From Klebsiella pneumoniae (GTDB lineage: Bacteria > Pseudomonadota > Gammaproteobacteria > Ga0077536), in contig CAMAXW010000006.1 in assembly GCA_945862315.1 (NCBI GenBank), positions 49,007-113,006 of the forward strand: a stretch of DNA of 64,000 nt, written 5' to 3'. The notes beneath the pieces are model-generated. The model worked only from the letters and a program-made list of their open reading frames with translations, made no database searches and had not been told where the DNA came from. Shown here piece by piece: positions 48,013 to 57,748 of the stretch (the first letter of the stretch is position 1; each line of letters opens with the position of its first letter). Position numbers and translations under genes: made by a program.

Positions 48013-48924
48013 TCACGGCACTGCGGTGCGCTTGCGCCCTACTTCGAGAATCAGCACGCCCGACACGCACAGCAAACTGCCTACCCACTGCAGCCCGTGC
48101 ATCGATTCCCCCAACCACCACCACGCCAGAAAAAGCGTCGCAGGCGGGCCGACCGAGGTCAGCACGGCAGCCCGTGCCGCGCCTAGCTGTCCGACCCCGG
48201 CCGACAACATAAACAAGGGCACCACGTTGGTGAAGGCGGTCATCAACAACACCGACCACCACACTTGGGGAGGCAGGCTCAGTGCCGCGCTGGTGCTAGT
48301 GACCAGAAAATGTCCCGTCAACGCCGCCGCCGCACTGGTAGCCGCGACCACCAAAAACCCCACGCTGCCAATACGACTGGCCGCGTATTCGTTGGCAAAT
48401 AGATACCCGGCAAACAGCGCCGCGGAACTCAACACCAGCAGCGCACCGGTCTGATTCGCCCGCCACAGTTCGGTATCGAACCCACCCACCGCCAACAACA
48501 CCCCGACGTAGGTGACGCTCACCGCGGCCACCTCGCGCAACTGCGGCGCACGGCGCGCCCAGAGCGCACGCGCCAACACCACCATGGCCGGATAGGTAAA
48601 CAGCAGCACGCGCTCGAGACTGGCGTCGATCAATTGCAGTGCGCGGAAATCACACCAAGTGCCCACATAGTAGCCACTCAGGCCGCCGAGAGCCGCCGCC
48701 GATAGCACCGCGCGCGGCGCCGCCATGACCCGCACGAGTTCACCGCGCCACCACGCCCAGCCCCAAATGAGCGGCAAGGACATCAGGGCGCGCAACAACA
48801 GCAACGCCTCTAATTGGATCCCGAAGCGGTAGAGCCATTTGGTGACTATCCCTTTTGCCGCCATTAGCAACGCGCCGCCGACCACCAGAGCCACGCCCCA
48901 CGGCGCGCTAATCCGGGTAGTCAT
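48013..48924 (-). CDS. EamA/DMT-family transporter
   Basis: A ten-helix membrane protein of 303 residues with two EamA repeats, the first beginning near ALVVGGALLMAAKGIVTKWL and the second near ANQTGALLVLSSAALFAGYL. DMT proteins export or import metabolites such as amino acids or nucleobases; the substrate cannot be told. It converges on lpxD with three bases between stops. Confidence 0.9.
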   Translation of the reverse strand: MTTRISAPWGVALVVGGALLMAAKGIVTKWLYRFGIQLEALLLLRALMSLPLIWGWAWWRGELVRVMAAPRAVLSAAALGGLSGYYVGTWCDFRALQLIDASLERVLLFTYPAMVVLARALWARRAPQLREVAAVSVTYVGVLLAVGGFDTELWRANQTGALLVLSSAALFAGYLFANEYAASRIGSVGFLVVAATSAAAALTGHFLVTSTSAALSLPPQVWWSVLLMTAFTNVVPLFMLSAGVGQLGAARAAVLTSVGPPATLFLAWWWLGESMHGLQWVGSLLCVSGVLILEVGRKRTAVP

Positions 48925-49140
48925 CCGCCGCGCACCCCATCCGCATCAACCACTATCGGCGCGCACCGTGAGCGCGAGCCAAGGCGGCCCCATTGAGATG
49001 GGATTGGGATTCGGCCCGCAGCTTGGTTTGGTCCCCACCGAGCAACGGCCACACCGCGCTGAGCCTGACCCAGGTCCGGCGGGTCCGATAACCGACGTAA
49101 GTACCATTGAGTGGCCTTGTGAGCCGCGCAGCGCCGTGGA

Positions 49141-50052
49141 CTAGACCGAGGTCTGCAAGGGCGGGAAAGGTGTCGCACGACTCACCATAGCCGGCAGCTG
49201 ACCACCCAGCGGACCTTCGAGCCAACGCGCGGTGGCAATAATGCCAGACAGTGAAACGCCGCTGGTCAGGCCCATGCCTTCCAGCAAATAGAGCGCATCC
49301 TCCGTGCCCACGTTGCCGGTCGCACCGGGCGCAAAAGGACATCCCCCTACCCCGCCACAGCTGGCGTCAAAAATTCGCACCCCAGCCAGAACCGCCGCGT
49401 AAATATTGGCGATGCCCGTGTTACGGGTATTGTGAAAATGCAGGCGTAGCGGCGTGTCACCCAGTAAGGGCATCACGCCCGCTAGGAGCTCGGTGACCTG
49501 CGTCGGCACCGCGACACCGATGGAATCAGCCAGCGCGATTTCATCCACGCCCATATCCACGTAGCGCCGCACGCGATCGATCACGACCGCCGGTGCCACC
49601 CGCCCTTCAAAAGGGCAGCCAAAACTGGCCGCGATAGTCACGCCAAAAAATTGCCGGGCGGCTTGGGCCGTGCGTGCCATTTCAGCGATGGTCTGGTGCG
49701 TCTGCGCAGTGCTAGCCCCCTGATTGCGTTGGCAGAAGGTCTCACTGGCGACATCGACGGAATTAATTTGTTCGATACCGCTGTCCAGCGCGCGTTCAAA
49801 CCCGCGTTGATTAAGTACCAGTCCAATATATTTAACGCCTGCGCGGCGCGGCAGCCGGCGAATGAGTTCATCGGCGTCTGCCATCTGCGGGACCCGCTTG
49901 GGGTTCACAAAGCTCGCCACCTCCAGCCGAGTATGCCCGGCATCGAGCAAACGGGTGATGAACTCAATTTTGGTTTCCACATCCAGCAACGTTGGCTGGC
50001 TTTGCAGGCCATCACGCGGCCCAACCTCAACAATCTCGAAAGTCTTTTGCAC
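49141..50052 (-). CDS. Hydroxymethylglutaryl-CoA lyase
   Basis: Cleaves HMG-CoA to acetoacetate and acetyl-CoA, in leucine or acyclic terpenoid breakdown. The 303-residue TIM barrel has the entry motif IVEVGPRDGLQSQ, the metal histidines in RLHFHNTRNTG, and the catalytic loop GGVGGCPFAPGATGNV with its cysteine. No leucine-degradation cluster (isovaleryl-CoA dehydrogenase, methylcrotonyl-CoA carboxylase) is adjacent, so the operon context is unclear. Confidence 0.94.
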   Translation of the reverse strand: MQKTFEIVEVGPRDGLQSQPTLLDVETKIEFITRLLDAGHTRLEVASFVNPKRVPQMADADELIRRLPRRAGVKYIGLVLNQRGFERALDSGIEQINSVDVASETFCQRNQGASTAQTHQTIAEMARTAQAARQFFGVTIAASFGCPFEGRVAPAVVIDRVRRYVDMGVDEIALADSIGVAVPTQVTELLAGVMPLLGDTPLRLHFHNTRNTGIANIYAAVLAGVRIFDASCGGVGGCPFAPGATGNVGTEDALYLLEGMGLTSGVSLSGIIATARWLEGPLGGQLPAMVSRATPFPPLQTSV

Positions 50053-50215
50053 GCAGAACCCCTCATCATGAGCAGACCGAAATAGTGCCCCATCTTAGCC
50101 GTTGCCCGGCCTGCGCCGCGAGGCCGGTGAACCATTAGCCCGCCACCGGCGCCGATCTGCCGCCTGCCGGCCGGTTCCAGTATGCTTTCCCCGATTCATT
50201 TTTAGGTGATTGGCC

Positions 50216-51571
50216 ATGGCCTCATACGATTGCGATTTCTTTGTCATCGGCGGCGGATCCGGCGGCGTGCGCGCTGCGCGCATGGCAGCTGGTTTTGGCG
50301 CCCGCGTGGTGGTGGCCGAAGAACGCTACCTGGGTGGCACCTGCGTGAATGTGGGTTGTATTCCCAAGAAGCTGTTTGTCTATGCCTCGCGCTACCGCGA
50401 GGAGTGCGAAGTAGCACGGGGTTACGGCTGGACCACCGGCGAGCCACAGTTCGACTGGCCGACCTTGGTGCGGAACAAAGATCGAGAAATTCACCGCCTG
50501 AACGGGGTTTATGAGCGCTTGCTGCTTAACGCTGGCTGCGAAGTGCTGGCCGCGCGCGCCACGCTGCTAGATCCCCATACGGTGGCAGTAGACGGGCGAC
50601 AAATCAGCGCCGAGCACATCCTCGTCGCGACGGGTGGCTGGCCGCTGCGGCCCAATTTCCCCGGTAGCGAATGGGTCCTCACCTCCAACGAGATGTTTCA
50701 TTTAGACGCCCTACCCCAGCGCATGGTGGTGGTGGGTGGTGGCTATATTGCCGTGGAATTTGCCGGCATCCTGCGCGGCTTGGGTTGCGCGGTGACGCAG
50801 ATCTACCGAGGGCCGCTGTTTTTACGGGGCTTCGATAGCGAAGTCCGAGAATTTCTGGCCGAACAAATGCGTCACAAGGGCGTCGATCTGCGTTTCGATA
50901 CCGACGTTACCCGTATCGATAAAACCTCGGATGGCCTCACGCTGACCCTCCAAGATGGCTCGACACTGGACGCTGACGGCGTGCTCTACGCCATTGGGCG
51001 GGTGCCCATGACCCAGCAACTGGGTCTGGAAAAATGTGGTGTTGAATTGGATGCCGCTGGCGCGATTCGCGTCGACCCCCACTACCGTACCAATGTGCCA
51101 TCCCTTTACGCGCTGGGGGATGTCACCAATCGCATTAACCTCACGCCTGTCGCGCTCGCCGAGGGCATGGCATTGGTGCGTCGTTTGTTCGACGGGCGCG
51201 ACCAAACCGTGGACTACGAGTTCATCCCCACCGCGATTTTCAGCCAGCCGCCGGTGGGCACGGTGGGCTACAGCGAAGCCGATGCGCGGCGCCATTTTGG
51301 AGAAATTGAGGTCTATACCTCAACCTTCACACCGCTGCGTTTCACCATTTCTCCGGTCAAGGAAAAGGCCTTCATGAAACTTATCGTGGCAACCCAGACC
51401 CGGCGCGTCGTGGGGCTGCACCTGTGCGGCGAGGATGCCGGTGAGATTACCCAAGGCTTTGCAGTGGCAATGCGCGCGGGTGCCACCAAGGAGATATTTG
51501 ATACGACCATCGGTATTCATCCGTCTTCGGCGGAGGAATTGGTGACCATGCGCGAACCCACACGGCGCTAG
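50216..51571 (+). CDS. gor: Glutathione-disulfide reductase
   Basis: FAD- and NADPH-dependent reductase of 451 residues. The FAD motif is FFVIGGGSGGVRAARMAA, the redox disulfide GGTCVNVGCIPKKLFVYA, the NADP motif VVVGGGYIAVEFAGILRGLG, and the C-terminal active-site histidine is in GIHPSSAEELVTM. The absence of a long lipoyl-type loop and the short length suit glutathione (or a related low-molecular thiol) reductase. ATG 50216 is favoured over TTG 50210, with AGGTGA upstream. Confidence 0.92.
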   Translation: MASYDCDFFVIGGGSGGVRAARMAAGFGARVVVAEERYLGGTCVNVGCIPKKLFVYASRYREECEVARGYGWTTGEPQFDWPTLVRNKDREIHRLNGVYERLLLNAGCEVLAARATLLDPHTVAVDGRQISAEHILVATGGWPLRPNFPGSEWVLTSNEMFHLDALPQRMVVVGGGYIAVEFAGILRGLGCAVTQIYRGPLFLRGFDSEVREFLAEQMRHKGVDLRFDTDVTRIDKTSDGLTLTLQDGSTLDADGVLYAIGRVPMTQQLGLEKCGVELDAAGAIRVDPHYRTNVPSLYALGDVTNRINLTPVALAEGMALVRRLFDGRDQTVDYEFIPTAIFSQPPVGTVGYSEADARRHFGEIEVYTSTFTPLRFTISPVKEKAFMKLIVATQTRRVVGLHLCGEDAGEITQGFAVAMRAGATKEIFDTTIGIHPSSAEELVTMREPTRR

Positions 51572-51645
51572 TCGCGGGCTTGGGATAGCACAAAAATAAT
51601 CAATCAGCCGGCCCGCGGGTCGTCACACAAAATAGGAGAGTACAC

Positions 51646-53262
51646 ATGGACTGGTATCGCAAACGCACATTGGGCGGCATTTTGGACGAAGCGGCGCAGC
51701 GCTGGGGCGAACGCGAGGCGTTTTCCTTCAATGGCCAACGCTGGACTTACGCCGCATTCCACGCGGAAACCAATCGCCTCGCCAAAGGCCTGATCGCACT
51801 GGGCGTGCAGCCCGGCGAGCACGTGGCGGTCTGGATGACCAATCGCCCAGAATGGCTATTCATCATGTTTGGGATTGCCAAAGTGGGCGCCTGCATCGTG
51901 CCCCTCAATACCCGCTACCGCACCGACGATGTGGCGTATACCCTCACCCAGTCGCGCAGTCGTACGCTCATCAGCCTAGACCGCTCGGGCCCGGTGGACT
52001 ATCAAAGCATGCTGGCGGATGCGATGCCTAACATCACTCAAACGCCCACCCGCCTCGTCATCGAAAATTACCCAGACTTGGAGCGCCTCGTGATTTTAGG
52101 CGAGGTAAGCCTGCCGCATGCCACCAGTTGGACAGCACTGCTCGCCCTCGGCGAGGGCGTGAGCGACGCGACACTTAGCGCGCGCGCAGCGGCGGTCGAT
52201 CCCGACGGTCTCATGATGCTCGCCTACACCTCTGGCACGACGGGGCATCCCAAAGGCGTGATGCACAGCCATCGACCCATCCGTAATACCCACGAACGCA
52301 GCCAAATCATGGGCTATACGCAGTACGACGTGCACATGAATTACCTCCCGCTTTTTCACATTTATGCGTTCAGCGAAATCGTCATGATGAGCGTCTTGTG
52401 CGGCTCGCGGCACGTCATGATGGACGCCTTCGATGCGGAGCGAGCACTCGATTTGGCCGCACAAGAAAACGCCACGGTGCTGCACGGCTTCGAGGCGCAC
52501 TGGCTGGATCTGCTCACCGCCCAAGCGCGCCAAGCACGCACGCTCAACGTGCGGATCGGCACTTTGCCCTCGGGTGTGGAGAGCACCATTCCCATCGCCG
52601 AGCGCGTGCAGGATGTTTTCTGCCCCACCATTTCCGGCTTTGGTATGAGCGAATCCTGGGCTTATGTGTCGGTTAACAATCCCCTGCATACCCGCGAGCA
52701 ACGTGTGCAGGCGTCGGGCTATCCGATGAACGACTACGAATTTCGGGTGGTCAATGTCGACACCGGACACGAGCAACCGGTCGACGAAGCGGGCGAGTTG
52801 TGGGTGCGTGGGTATGCGGTGATGCGGGGTTATTGGGAGAAACCCGAGGCGACCCTCGAGGCACTGGACGCGCAAGGCTGGCTCCATACCGGGGATATGG
52901 CGCGCCTGCGCGGCGATGGTCATCTGGTGTTTTTGGGCCGTTACAAAGACATGCTGAAAGTCGGCGGGGAGAATGTCTCACCGGCGGAAGTGGAAGCCTA
53001 TTTACGCAAAATGCCTGAAATCATGGATGCGGCCGTGGTGGCCTATCCCGATCCCCGACTGGCCGAGGTGCCCGTCGCCTTTGTCATTCTGAAAGCCGGA
53101 CAGCAAGTGAGTGCCGAAGAACTCGTAGCCCGCATGAAAGGCAAAGTCGCCAGCTACAAAATTCCTCGGCATATCGTATTTACCGACAGCTATCCTATGA
53201 CGTCCTCAGGGAAAATTCGCAAAGTGGAACTGCGCGCACAAGCCCGCACACTGCTGGATTAA
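51646..53262 (+). CDS. Acyl-CoA synthetase (AMP-binding)
   Basis: A 538-residue adenylate-forming ligase that activates a carboxylic acid to its acyl-CoA. The AMP-binding P-loop is YTSGTTGHPKGVMHSH, the A5-like motif GFGMSES, and the C-terminal domain has HTGDMARLRGDGHLVFLGRYKD and the catalytic lysine in SSGKIRKVEL. The substrate (medium-chain or aromatic acid) cannot be assigned. The start is ATG 51646 with AGGAGA upstream. It is one of two such ligases in the window. Confidence 0.92.
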   Translation: MDWYRKRTLGGILDEAAQRWGEREAFSFNGQRWTYAAFHAETNRLAKGLIALGVQPGEHVAVWMTNRPEWLFIMFGIAKVGACIVPLNTRYRTDDVAYTLTQSRSRTLISLDRSGPVDYQSMLADAMPNITQTPTRLVIENYPDLERLVILGEVSLPHATSWTALLALGEGVSDATLSARAAAVDPDGLMMLAYTSGTTGHPKGVMHSHRPIRNTHERSQIMGYTQYDVHMNYLPLFHIYAFSEIVMMSVLCGSRHVMMDAFDAERALDLAAQENATVLHGFEAHWLDLLTAQARQARTLNVRIGTLPSGVESTIPIAERVQDVFCPTISGFGMSESWAYVSVNNPLHTREQRVQASGYPMNDYEFRVVNVDTGHEQPVDEAGELWVRGYAVMRGYWEKPEATLEALDAQGWLHTGDMARLRGDGHLVFLGRYKDMLKVGGENVSPAEVEAYLRKMPEIMDAAVVAYPDPRLAEVPVAFVILKAGQQVSAEELVARMKGKVASYKIPRHIVFTDSYPMTSSGKIRKVELRAQARTLLD

Positions 53263-53288
53263 CCCCCTGCACTCGGGGTGGGTAGCCG

Positions 53289-53328
53289 CCCCCAACGCAC
53301 CCAGCGTGGTGCTTGGGTGCGTTGGGGG
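53289..53328. repeat. Perfect 15-base inverted repeat between convergent genes
   Basis: Arms at 53289-53303 and 53314-53328 are perfectly complementary with a ten-base loop. It follows the ligase stop by 26 bases and lies in the 130-base gap before the convergent hydrolase stop. No T-tract is present on either side, so it may be a bidirectional transcription block or a Rho-independent variant without U. Confidence 0.75.
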
Positions 53329-53392
53329 ACTTCCACCGCGCGCCTCAGCAGAGGCGCCCAATCGCGGGGCGTTCAACCGCCCCGGCACGGGC

Positions 53393-54292
53393 CTAATAGC
53401 AGAGGTGCTTGACGAACCAGTCGCGCGCCGCGGCGCTGGTTTCGTCAAATTTCTCGATGTACGCCGCGTAGTGATCAGACTGAATGACATGCAGGGCTTT
53501 GGGGCCTTGCACCCGCGCGTAGCACGAGAGCGCAATGTCGGTGGGGGTGGTGGTATCCACCGCTGCCACGATCATCAGCAACGGCGTGGGGCTGATGTAT
53601 TCCATGTAACCCATCACGTCGTACTCGCCCATGTATTCGATGGAGCGCAGCGTGACGCGATTTTCCCACGTGCACTTGGGATCTTTGTTCACGTAGTGAT
53701 GGATAAAGTTATAGGTTGCGGTGCCGGGAAAAACATGCGGTTCGTTGGGATCGAGTGAGCACATTTTTAGGTAGGCCGAAGGCTCGCCACGCACGCGGCG
53801 CTCGCGATCTTCGTCCAGCATTTTACGAAATCCTTCCACCGCGCCGATGGGCAGGAACTGCTGCAAATTGTGGTGCCCGCGCATAAACGGCACTTGGCTG
53901 ACCACGCATTTCACCCGTCGGTCGATAGCGGCCACCGCGCACACGGTGCCACCGGTGTAGCTGGTGCCCCACACGCCGATGCGTTCCGGATCCACTTCTT
54001 TTTGACCCTGCGCAAAAGTAATTGCGGAGCGGTAATCGCGGCGCTGCCAGGTGGGATCAATTTCTGAGCGTGGTTCGCCGTCCGAAGCCCCAAGGCAGCG
54101 ATTGTCATACACCAAAACGGACAGGCCGCCGGCCACAAAGGCTTCGGCGAACTTATCCAAGGACATTTCTTTGGTGCCCGAGAAACCATGGGCCATGACC
54201 ACACAGGGGAAGGGACCTTTGCCTTTTTTGGGCTTGTAAAACCAGCCGCGTAAGGTGACGCCATCAGCATTAAATTCAATATCTCGACGCAT
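53393..54292 (-). CDS. Alpha/beta hydrolase
   Basis: A 299-residue cytosolic serine hydrolase. The oxyanion region is VVMAHGFSGTKEMSLDKFAE, the nucleophile serine is S111 in GVWGTSYTGG, and catalytic acid and histidine candidates lie in LLMIVAAVDTTTPTDIALSC and VIQSDHYAAYIEKF. It resembles the acetylxylan-esterase/dipeptidyl-peptidase-like hydrolases of unknown substrate. It lies downstream of the second acyl-CoA ligase on the same strand, which may mean a shared ester- or thioester-handling pathway. Confidence 0.88.
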   Translation of the reverse strand: MRRDIEFNADGVTLRGWFYKPKKGKGPFPCVVMAHGFSGTKEMSLDKFAEAFVAGGLSVLVYDNRCLGASDGEPRSEIDPTWQRRDYRSAITFAQGQKEVDPERIGVWGTSYTGGTVCAVAAIDRRVKCVVSQVPFMRGHHNLQQFLPIGAVEGFRKMLDEDRERRVRGEPSAYLKMCSLDPNEPHVFPGTATYNFIHHYVNKDPKCTWENRVTLRSIEYMGEYDVMGYMEYISPTPLLMIVAAVDTTTPTDIALSCYARVQGPKALHVIQSDHYAAYIEKFDETSAAARDWFVKHLCY

Positions 54293-54378
54293 TTTTTTCT
54301 CCCCAGAGTGTTATTGGTTGGTTCACGATTAGTCGCTTGCATAATCTGCGCTGCAGCGGTGCGCTGGCAAGGCTCGGA

Positions 54379-55950
54379 TCACACTGTGAGCGTCATCGCC
54401 AGTTCCCGTAGTTTGGCCCGCTGGATTTTTGTGCCGTTGGCACTCGCCGTGGTGGGGAACGCCTCCAGCGTAAAAATGCGTCGCGGTAGCTTGTAGCCCG
54501 CGAGTTGCGTACGGCACCACTCGCGCAACGTTGTTTCAGCCACCGGCGGCTCGGCGAGCAGCGTTACAAAACCTATCGCCACCGGTTCGCGCCCGAGGGT
54601 AATGCCCACCACTTGCGCCCCAAGCACTGACGGATGGCTTTCTAGCACGGCCTCTATTTCTTGTGGACTGGTCAAAAATCCCCCCAGCCGCAGCACGTCG
54701 CCCATACGCGTGACATAACAAAAACGCCCGTCGGCTTCGAGATAACCTAAATCGCCGGTACGAAACCAGCCATCCTCGGTGAAGGCTAGTTGCGTCGCCT
54801 GCGGGTCGTTGTAGTACTCACTCATCACACTGGGGCCACGGAGTTCTATTTCACCTGGTTCACCGGGCGCTAGCACTTCGCCGGTGTCCGGATCACGCAC
54901 GCGGACCGCCGCTTGCGGCGAACTGAGTACGCCACCGCCTTTTGCGCGTTCCGCGGCGGGTGAGTGGTGGGGTTGCAGCGCGTAGAACGCGAGGCATTCG
55001 CTCATGCCATAAAGCCCACAGGCCAGCACACCGCGCGCGGCGGCTTGCGTGACGATGTCGTCCAGTGCGGGGTTAAATTTGGCGTAGCCAAAAAAGCGTA
55101 GCTGCGGAAAAGGTTGGGGTTCGGGTCGCGCAGCGAGCAGGCGCTCGAGCATGTCGTCACCACCGTTGGCGTGAGTGATGGCGTCCGTGCGTAAAAATTC
55201 GGCCGCCGGTGCGGCATCGAAAAGCGGCAGCATGCGCATCGGCGCGCCGGCGGCGAGCGCGGCGAGCGCCTGGGTGAAGCCAAAAACCCCGCATAACGGC
55301 AGGGCCTGGAGCACCCGGCTGTCGGGCTGGTCCAAACCAAAAGCGCTGACCACATCCCGCGCGTGCTGCACAATGCCCGCTTGCACATGACACACAAATT
55401 TCGGCGCCTTGGTGGTACCCGAGGTGGTAAAGAGGATGCAGCGTGCCTGCGCGCCTGCCGGCGCGGTGGTGTCTTCTGGTGTGCCCGCCAGAGTGGCCCA
55501 CGGTGTGATCCGCCGGCCGCCAAAATGAAACGCCTCATCACCCTCTTCGACGTAGGTCACGACCTCGGTTAGCGCGCTCAGTGCCGCTGGATCTAGGGCT
55601 TCCAGAATGCCGCGAAAATCGATCGCCTTGAAACCCGGCCACAACACCAGCAGCTTGCAGCCACTGCGGCTAAGAATGTCCTGCACTTCGTGCGTGCGGA
55701 AGCGGGTATTGAGCGACACCGCAATCGCCCCGAGGCGCGCGCAGGCAAAAAATAAGCTCAACCAGGCGGGAATATTGGGCAACCACAGCGCCACCCGGTC
55801 GCCGGGGCCCACACCGATCGCCCGCAGACCGGCCGCCAAGCGGCGACTGGCAATGGCTAAATCGCCCGTGGTCAACCGCACAGTGCCGTAGTCGATCGCC
55901 GGGCGCGCAGCCGGCAGATCATCCAAAAACTGGGTCAGGCTTTCGTTCAT
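54379..55950 (-). CDS. Acyl-CoA synthetase (AMP-binding), second copy
   Basis: A 523-residue adenylate-forming ligase. The P-loop region CILFTTSGTTKAPKFVCHVQ has SGTTKAPK in place of the commoner SGTTGxPK; CGLYGMSECLAFYALQ (A5), FRTGDLGYLEADGRFCYVTR and the C-terminal lysine region TASANGTKIQRAKL follow. ATG 55950 is chosen (MNESLTQFLDDLPAARPAID); a longer frame to 56097 would overlap the HupE-like gene. The substrate is unknown. Confidence 0.88.
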   Translation of the reverse strand: MNESLTQFLDDLPAARPAIDYGTVRLTTGDLAIASRRLAAGLRAIGVGPGDRVALWLPNIPAWLSLFFACARLGAIAVSLNTRFRTHEVQDILSRSGCKLLVLWPGFKAIDFRGILEALDPAALSALTEVVTYVEEGDEAFHFGGRRITPWATLAGTPEDTTAPAGAQARCILFTTSGTTKAPKFVCHVQAGIVQHARDVVSAFGLDQPDSRVLQALPLCGVFGFTQALAALAAGAPMRMLPLFDAAPAAEFLRTDAITHANGGDDMLERLLAARPEPQPFPQLRFFGYAKFNPALDDIVTQAAARGVLACGLYGMSECLAFYALQPHHSPAAERAKGGGVLSSPQAAVRVRDPDTGEVLAPGEPGEIELRGPSVMSEYYNDPQATQLAFTEDGWFRTGDLGYLEADGRFCYVTRMGDVLRLGGFLTSPQEIEAVLESHPSVLGAQVVGITLGREPVAIGFVTLLAEPPVAETTLREWCRTQLAGYKLPRRIFTLEAFPTTASANGTKIQRAKLRELAMTLTV

Positions 55951-56045
55951 GGAGCACCCGCGACAACTGGAATGAGTTGCCAGTCTGGACCGGCTATCCG
56001 GGTGCTGGCAAACCCCCTGAACGCCCAACTCAAACGACTGCCAAC

Positions 56046-57122
56046 CTAAACTGCCGCTGTCACTCGTGACCAAAGCAGCCACAAGCCGCCCAGACACAAC
56101 ATGGCGGACATCGCATTCAGGACCACCAAGCCGCGCGGCTGACGCGCGACCCAGCGCAGCACCGGCAGCAGCGCGGCGACGACCAATATTTGCCCGGTTT
56201 CTACCCCGAGATTAAAGCCCAGCAACGCCGCAACGCGATGGTCCTGCGGCAGACCTAAGGTGAGCAGAATATCGGCGAAGCCACAGCCATGGACCAGACC
56301 AAAGATCAGCGTGACCACCACGCGATGGCGGCCGGGCTGACGCCGAAAAAAATTTTCTCCGGCGACGTAGGCGATTGACGCGGCAATGGTTGCCTCCACC
56401 AGCGCACCGGGCAGCTGCAAAATTTGCAGCGCGCTAAGCGCCAGCGTCACGCTGTGCGCCAGCGTGAAGGCGGTGATGATGCGCAGAATGGCCCAGCCGC
56501 TGACCGGCACCAGTAGCAGCGCGAGCAAAAACAAAAGATGGTCGTAGCCGCCGAGGATGTGCCCCACCCCCAGCTTGAAAAAACTCTCAATGCCCATGGT
56601 GATAGGCACCGGATCGGCGATGTGCAACTGGGTTTCGCGGGTTTCGCTGGCAAAAGCAAACTGGCTATTGCCACCCGCCCAGGTGATCCGCGCCAGTGTA
56701 TGCAGGTCCCCGCCCAACTCCTCGAAGGTGTCGTCGCGCAGCGTCAGCGTGGATACCGGCAGCCGGCAGACCCAATCTGCCACCAGCGTGACGCTCTCTT
56801 TGCCCAACGCGGCGGGCGTGAGTTGAACCGCCGCGATAGCGCAGGGCTCACCCGCGTTCGCCACCCGCAAACCCTTGGATAACACCGCGGGCAAACGCTG
56901 CTGCGCCGCCACCGGATCCCCCGCCGCCGCCGCCATCACCCGCGCTGGCAACTGCGATAAGGTCAAACTGTAACGCAAGGTATTGCCGGTGATTGCCACT
57001 GCCGCATAACCGGTGGCAGCACCTGGGTGCGCGCGTGCCGCGGGCCCCGCGACCAGCGCAAGCAGCGCCACACCCACCAATAAAATTCTTAAGGTTGCCA
57101 ATCTGACCATACACCCGCCCAT
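56046..57122 (-). CDS. HupE/UreJ-like membrane protein with extracytoplasmic N-terminal domain
   Basis: A 358-residue protein. Residues 1-32 are a signal peptide (LRILLVGVALLALVAGPAARA), about 33-185 form a beta-rich exported domain, and the rest has six or so helices including the HupE_UreJ_2 signature LGVGHILGGYDHLLFLLALL. True HupE moves nickel, but this branch is poorly characterised, so metal transport is only a suggestion. ATG 57122 or 57110 may be the start; both overlap the DUF4340 gene end, pointing to translational coupling as the last gene of the ABC operon. Confidence 0.85.
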   Translation of the reverse strand: MGGCMVRLATLRILLVGVALLALVAGPAARAHPGAATGYAAVAITGNTLRYSLTLSQLPARVMAAAAGDPVAAQQRLPAVLSKGLRVANAGEPCAIAAVQLTPAALGKESVTLVADWVCRLPVSTLTLRDDTFEELGGDLHTLARITWAGGNSQFAFASETRETQLHIADPVPITMGIESFFKLGVGHILGGYDHLLFLLALLLVPVSGWAILRIITAFTLAHSVTLALSALQILQLPGALVEATIAASIAYVAGENFFRRQPGRHRVVVTLIFGLVHGCGFADILLTLGLPQDHRVAALLGFNLGVETGQILVVAALLPVLRWVARQPRGLVVLNAMSAMLCLGGLWLLWSRVTAAV

Positions 57123-57748
57123 TCTTCCCCGACAAATCGCGACATCAAATACACCGCATCGCTACCCGCGAGACGCAGGTACTGCAGCGACCCCTCGGGG
57201 GTGAGCCCCCCGAATTGCAGCGTGATCCCCCCGCCACCGGCCAGCGTGACCACCACGTTCAGAGAGTCCTCGCGCAGGCCAAATTCGGCCGGCGAGGTGC
57301 CCACAAGCTCAGCGGCGCTCAGCACCCGCACCGGGCGGGCGGTATGGAGAAATTTAGTGGCCAGGCTCAGCCGCGCGCTGCGCGCCGTGGGCAGCGGCGT
57401 GCCCTCGTGGGTCCAGTTATCCGCCCCTAGCGCTCTGTGCAGCGCTTTTTCGACCACCCCACCGTGCTGGTGCGCGCCGGGAGCGGAGGGCTTGGCGAGC
57501 GGCTGCCACAGGCGGAGTGCCTGAACCCACACCCCGCGCGCCACCCCCGGCGCGGGGCGGCTGAGCGTCACCTGCCGCGTGCCGACCGACAGCGTCACCT
57601 CGCGCACGGCCGCAGGCGCCTCGCTCATCACGCCGGCCGCTTCAAAGGCCACGAATTGCGCCTGACGCGGCAGTTGCCCCACCACCACCATGGCCACCAG
57701 CCAGCCCAAGGCAGCGAGTGCCAGCAAGGCATGCAACCCGCGCCTCAT
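57089..57748 (-). CDS. DUF4340-type protein of the GldG-like ABC operon
   Basis: A 219-residue protein with one N-terminal hydrophobic helix (LHALLALAALGWLVAMVVVG) and a periplasmic remainder. The order after a GldG-like gene, the repeated beta-strand segments (VREVTLSVGTRQVTLSRPAP and LNVVVTLAGGGGITLQFGGL) and the ending VYLMSRFVGEEW fit DUF4340, a domain that travels with GldFG transporters. ATG 57748 overlaps the GldG-like stop as ATGA; an upstream ATG at 57763 adds five residues. Function is unknown. Confidence 0.7.
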   Translation of the reverse strand: MRRGLHALLALAALGWLVAMVVVGQLPRQAQFVAFEAAGVMSEAPAAVREVTLSVGTRQVTLSRPAPGVARGVWVQALRLWQPLAKPSAPGAHQHGGVVEKALHRALGADNWTHEGTPLPTARSARLSLATKFLHTARPVRVLSAAELVGTSPAEFGLREDSLNVVVTLAGGGGITLQFGGLTPEGSLQYLRLAGSDAVYLMSRFVGEEWAGVWSDWQP

